From Elusimicrobiota bacterium (lineage in GTDB: Bacteria > Elusimicrobiota > Elusimicrobia > UBA1565 > UBA9628), in NCBI GenBank assembly GCA_003151975.1, contig PLZD01000009.1, forward strand, positions 1-64,000: a DNA stretch of 64,000 nt, given 5' to 3'. This document shows, piece after piece, positions 62,363 to 64,000 of the stretch (positions within the stretch are counted from its first letter, which is position 1; each line of letters begins with the position of its first letter). The translations under genes and the position numbers were made by a program. Below the pieces are notes generated by a model. That model did no database searches. It had not been told where the DNA came from and was given only the letters and a program-made list of their open reading frames with translations.

Positions 62363-63297
62363 AGATCGACTCTCTATCGACGCCGGCGATGATCACCTGG
62401 CAGGTCACGCGCGACTGCGACCTGGCCTGTCTGCATTGCTGCACGGACTCCGCTCCAGGCAAGGCTCTTCCCGGCGAGCTCGATCGCGAAGAGGCCCTCG
62501 AGCTCGCGGACCAAATCATCGAGGCTCAGGTTCCTTATGTCATGCTGGTGGGGGGAGAGCCGACGATCGCGCCGTACTTCTTCGAGCTCGCTCAGAAGCT
62601 GGCCGACGGCGGCGTTCTGCTCAAGATCGAGACCAACGGCAACAAGTTCGGCGACGCTCAGGCCGCCAAGCTGCCCAAAGAGGCGATCCGCTCGCTCCAA
62701 ATCTCCATCGACGGCGCCACCCAGGCGGTGTATTCCAAGCAACGCCCCGGCGGAGCACTCGGGAAGGCCAAGAACGCCGCCCGCGCGGGCGGCGCGGCCG
62801 GCCTGCCGCTCGAAATCACATTCGCTCCGTCGAGGATCAACATCCACGAAGCCGAGGCCGTCATCGACCTCGCCCTCGAATTGGGCGCTTTCCGCTTCAA
62901 CACCGGCCGCCTGATGCGTCTGGGCACGGCCGCCAAGCTCTGGGATAAGCTTTGCCCCGATGGAAACGAGTACGAGATATTTTATAATCTGCTTGTCCGG
63001 AAAGAAGCCGAGCTTGCCGGCAAGATGGAGCTCTGCTTCCGGCCGTTCTCTTTGAAAGAGGAACTCGAGTCTAGGACCACCGAGCCCTCCGCGACGCTGT
63101 TGGTCCTGCCGGACGGCAAGGTGAAGGTCGCAGCGCCCTTGCCGTACCTGTGCGCCGATTTGAAGAAGCAAAGCCTGCGCGAGGCTTGGGACGCGTATCG
63201 CGAAGCGTGGAAGCACCCGAAGGTCGTCGCGGGGCTTAAAGAGTTCGCGGCGAACGAAGAGCGGCTGGCCGAGGCCAACCGCTGGGTCATGCTCTAA
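62359..63297 (+). CDS. Radical SAM enzyme 2 (paralogue, SPASM-like, Cys-poor)
   Basis: A 312-residue radical SAM protein, C20-D-L-A-C24-L-H-C27, then LVGGEPTIAPYFF and SLQISIDGATQAV. The C-terminal region ending with VLPDGKVKVAAPLPYLCADL and AWDAYREAW parallels enzyme 1, again with a single Cys. It is clearly a paralogue of enzymes 1 and 3 but diverged, so each probably performs a different step. Coupled by overlap to the UbiA gene. A hairpin and the peptide gene follow. Confidence 0.85.
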   Translation: MKIDSLSTPAMITWQVTRDCDLACLHCCTDSAPGKALPGELDREEALELADQIIEAQVPYVMLVGGEPTIAPYFFELAQKLADGGVLLKIETNGNKFGDAQAAKLPKEAIRSLQISIDGATQAVYSKQRPGGALGKAKNAARAGGAAGLPLEITFAPSRINIHEAEAVIDLALELGAFRFNTGRLMRLGTAAKLWDKLCPDGNEYEIFYNLLVRKEAELAGKMELCFRPFSLKEELESRTTEPSATLLVLPDGKVKVAAPLPYLCADLKKQSLREAWDAYREAWKHPKVVAGLKEFAANEERLAEANRWVML

Positions 63298-63304
63298 AAA
63301 GATT

Positions 63305-63327
63305 TGCAGGTCGTGGTCTGACCTGCA
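63305..63327 (+). promoter_or_regulatory. Stem-loop between radical SAM gene and peptide gene
   Basis: A perfect 8-bp stem TGCAGGTC/GACCTGCA with a 7-base loop. There is no T-run, so it is not a classical terminator. It may protect the 3' end of a processed transcript and let the downstream peptide be made in excess. A strong AAGGAG then lies 6 bases before the peptide ATG. Confidence 0.6.
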
Positions 63328-63360
63328 GTACGGTACGGTACCGACCAGAAGGAGAATCAA

Positions 63361-63477
63361 ATGAACGACCAGAAGACCGTGGCCGATGCAAAGGCCGCCA
63401 AGCTCGACTGGGAGACCCCTTGTCTTGAGGAAGTCTCCGAGCGCGTGATGGCTCAGCCTTACATTCGGTTCACCTGA
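63361..63477 (+). CDS. Putative RiPP precursor peptide (PqqA-like)
   Basis: A 38-residue peptide with an excellent AAGGAG site. The N-terminal half is charged leader-like sequence. Then W17-E-T-P20-C-L22, a W/Y-x2-P-x-L pattern recognised by PqqD-type domains in lasso peptides and related RiPPs, then EEVSERVM and the end AQPYIRFT. Tyr34 lies 17 residues after Trp17, the same W-to-Y distance as in PqqA, and Pro20 also matches. The PqqA Glu four before the Tyr is Met30 here. Its stop shares a base with the next start (TGATG). Precursor identity is inferred from context. Confidence 0.72.
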   Translation: MNDQKTVADAKAAKLDWETPCLEEVSERVMAQPYIRFT

Positions 63478-64000
63478 TGCAAGGGAGGGGGGCGTCCGTG
63501 GGCGACTACGGCGCCCCCCTCTTTCTTGCGTGGCAGCTGACCAATAAGTGCACGGGTTCCTGCCTCCACTGCTGCGAAGAGAGCGGGCCTGACAAGGCCT
63601 GGAAGGACGAGCTCTCGCGCTCCCAAGCTCTCAATTTAGCCCGCCAGATCGCGGACATGGGCATCGCCTATGTCGCCTTCGGCGGCGGCGAGCCGATGGA
63701 GTGCCCGCATGTGTTCCAGATCTTCGAGATCTTGGCCGCGGGCGGGGTTGAGATCAAGATCGAGACCAACGGCCTTGCGATCGACGACCGGGTCGCGAAC
63801 AAATTAAAAGCTTTGAACGTCGCGTGCGTTCAGATTTCTATCGATGGGGCCGCCGCCGGGACACATGAAAAACTTCGGCCGGGTTCCGGTTACCAGCCCG
63901 CGCTCGACGCGATCGACAGACTCGCCGATCGCGGGCTGGAACCGGAATTGGTTTTTATTCCGACGAAAATTAACGTGTCCGAGGCCGCCAACGTATACGA
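63477..64000 (+). CDS. Radical SAM enzyme 3 (partial, cut by window edge)
   Basis: The first 174 codons of a gene that runs off the right edge. C25-T-G-S-C29-L-H-C32 is the cluster motif, followed by FGGGEPMECPHVF and VQISIDGAAAGTHEKLR. It is a third paralogue of the two radical SAM enzymes upstream, most similar to enzyme 1 near the start (GAPLFLAWQLTNKC versus GAPLYVAWQITNEC). It is translated with the precursor peptide through a TGATG overlap. Its C-terminus cannot be judged. Confidence 0.85.
   Translation, partial: MQGRGASVGDYGAPLFLAWQLTNKCTGSCLHCCEESGPDKAWKDELSRSQALNLARQIADMGIAYVAFGGGEPMECPHVFQIFEILAAGGVEIKIETNGLAIDDRVANKLKALNVACVQISIDGAAAGTHEKLRPGSGYQPALDAIDRLADRGLEPELVFIPTKINVSEAANVY

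Noticed and set aside
59084-64000. A standard PQQ biosynthesis operon
   Set aside because: PqqB, PqqC and PqqF-type genes are absent, the peptide lacks the Glu four residues before the Tyr, and two isoprenoid genes and three radical SAM genes are present instead.

Overview
The window is about 64 kb of high-GC DNA from a Gram-negative bacterium. The envelope features are outer-membrane beta-barrels (including a PorV-like protein), a lipoprotein, FecR-like and periplasmic proteins, and signal peptides throughout. Core genes are arranged conventionally: hrcA-grpE-dnaK-dnaJ-rsmE under a CIRCE operator, rpsU-dnaG-rpoD, and eno followed by a FtsB/DivIC-like gene. The mix of giant secreted beta-helix protein, PorV-like barrel, many stand-alone response regulators and GCCYG-type Lgt homologues would fit Elusimicrobiota or a related poorly cultured phylum. 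That placement is an inference; no rRNA is present, and I see no tRNA gene.

Layout. 1-6.4 kb: end of clpP, the heat-shock operon, rsmE. 6.4-17 kb: small regulators (two XRE proteins, a 38-residue zinc ribbon) and a dense block of two-component genes, with mtaB inside it. 17-22.5 kb: HIT protein, rpsU-dnaG-rpoD, a one-helix membrane protein and an MscS-related membrane protein. 22.5-36.9 kb: a four-gene operon (FecR domain protein, beta-barrel, a 3,500-residue secreted protein, PorV-like barrel) behind a good promoter with an adjacent palindrome. 36.9-55.8 kb: secreted proteins, a phosphohexomutase, enolase, two tandem Lgt homologues, a pseudouridine synthase, a GH25 lysozyme, a REC-histidine kinase, proline dehydrogenase, threonine dehydrogenase and 2-amino-3-ketobutyrate CoA ligase, plus several small membrane proteins. 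55.8-59.0 kb: an AT-richer, probably acquired island with an AbiTii-type defence protein, a Cas2-like (SinR-family) small protein and three membrane proteins of unknown role.

The most interesting locus is at the right end (59.08 kb to the window edge). It is a tightly packed operon of polyprenyl diphosphate synthase, PqqD-type peptide-recognition protein, radical SAM enzyme, MenA-like UbiA prenyltransferase, second radical SAM enzyme, a 38-residue peptide, and a third radical SAM enzyme cut by the edge. The peptide carries W-x2-P-x-L and a C-terminal Tyr at the same spacing from the Trp as in PqqA. The simplest reading is a ribosomally made, radical-SAM-modified peptide whose product is prenylated, possibly a peptide-derived lipoquinone-like cofactor or a membrane-anchored RiPP. 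I know of no described pathway with this combination; it needs database comparison.

Two regulatory themes run across the window. At least eleven transcription units have a TATAAT-like hexamer ending only 6-9 bases before the start codon and no Shine-Dalgarno sequence, suggesting leaderless mRNAs. A GGCCTA-rich, partly palindromic intergenic motif recurs upstream of four genes, all of which encode proteins with signal peptides.
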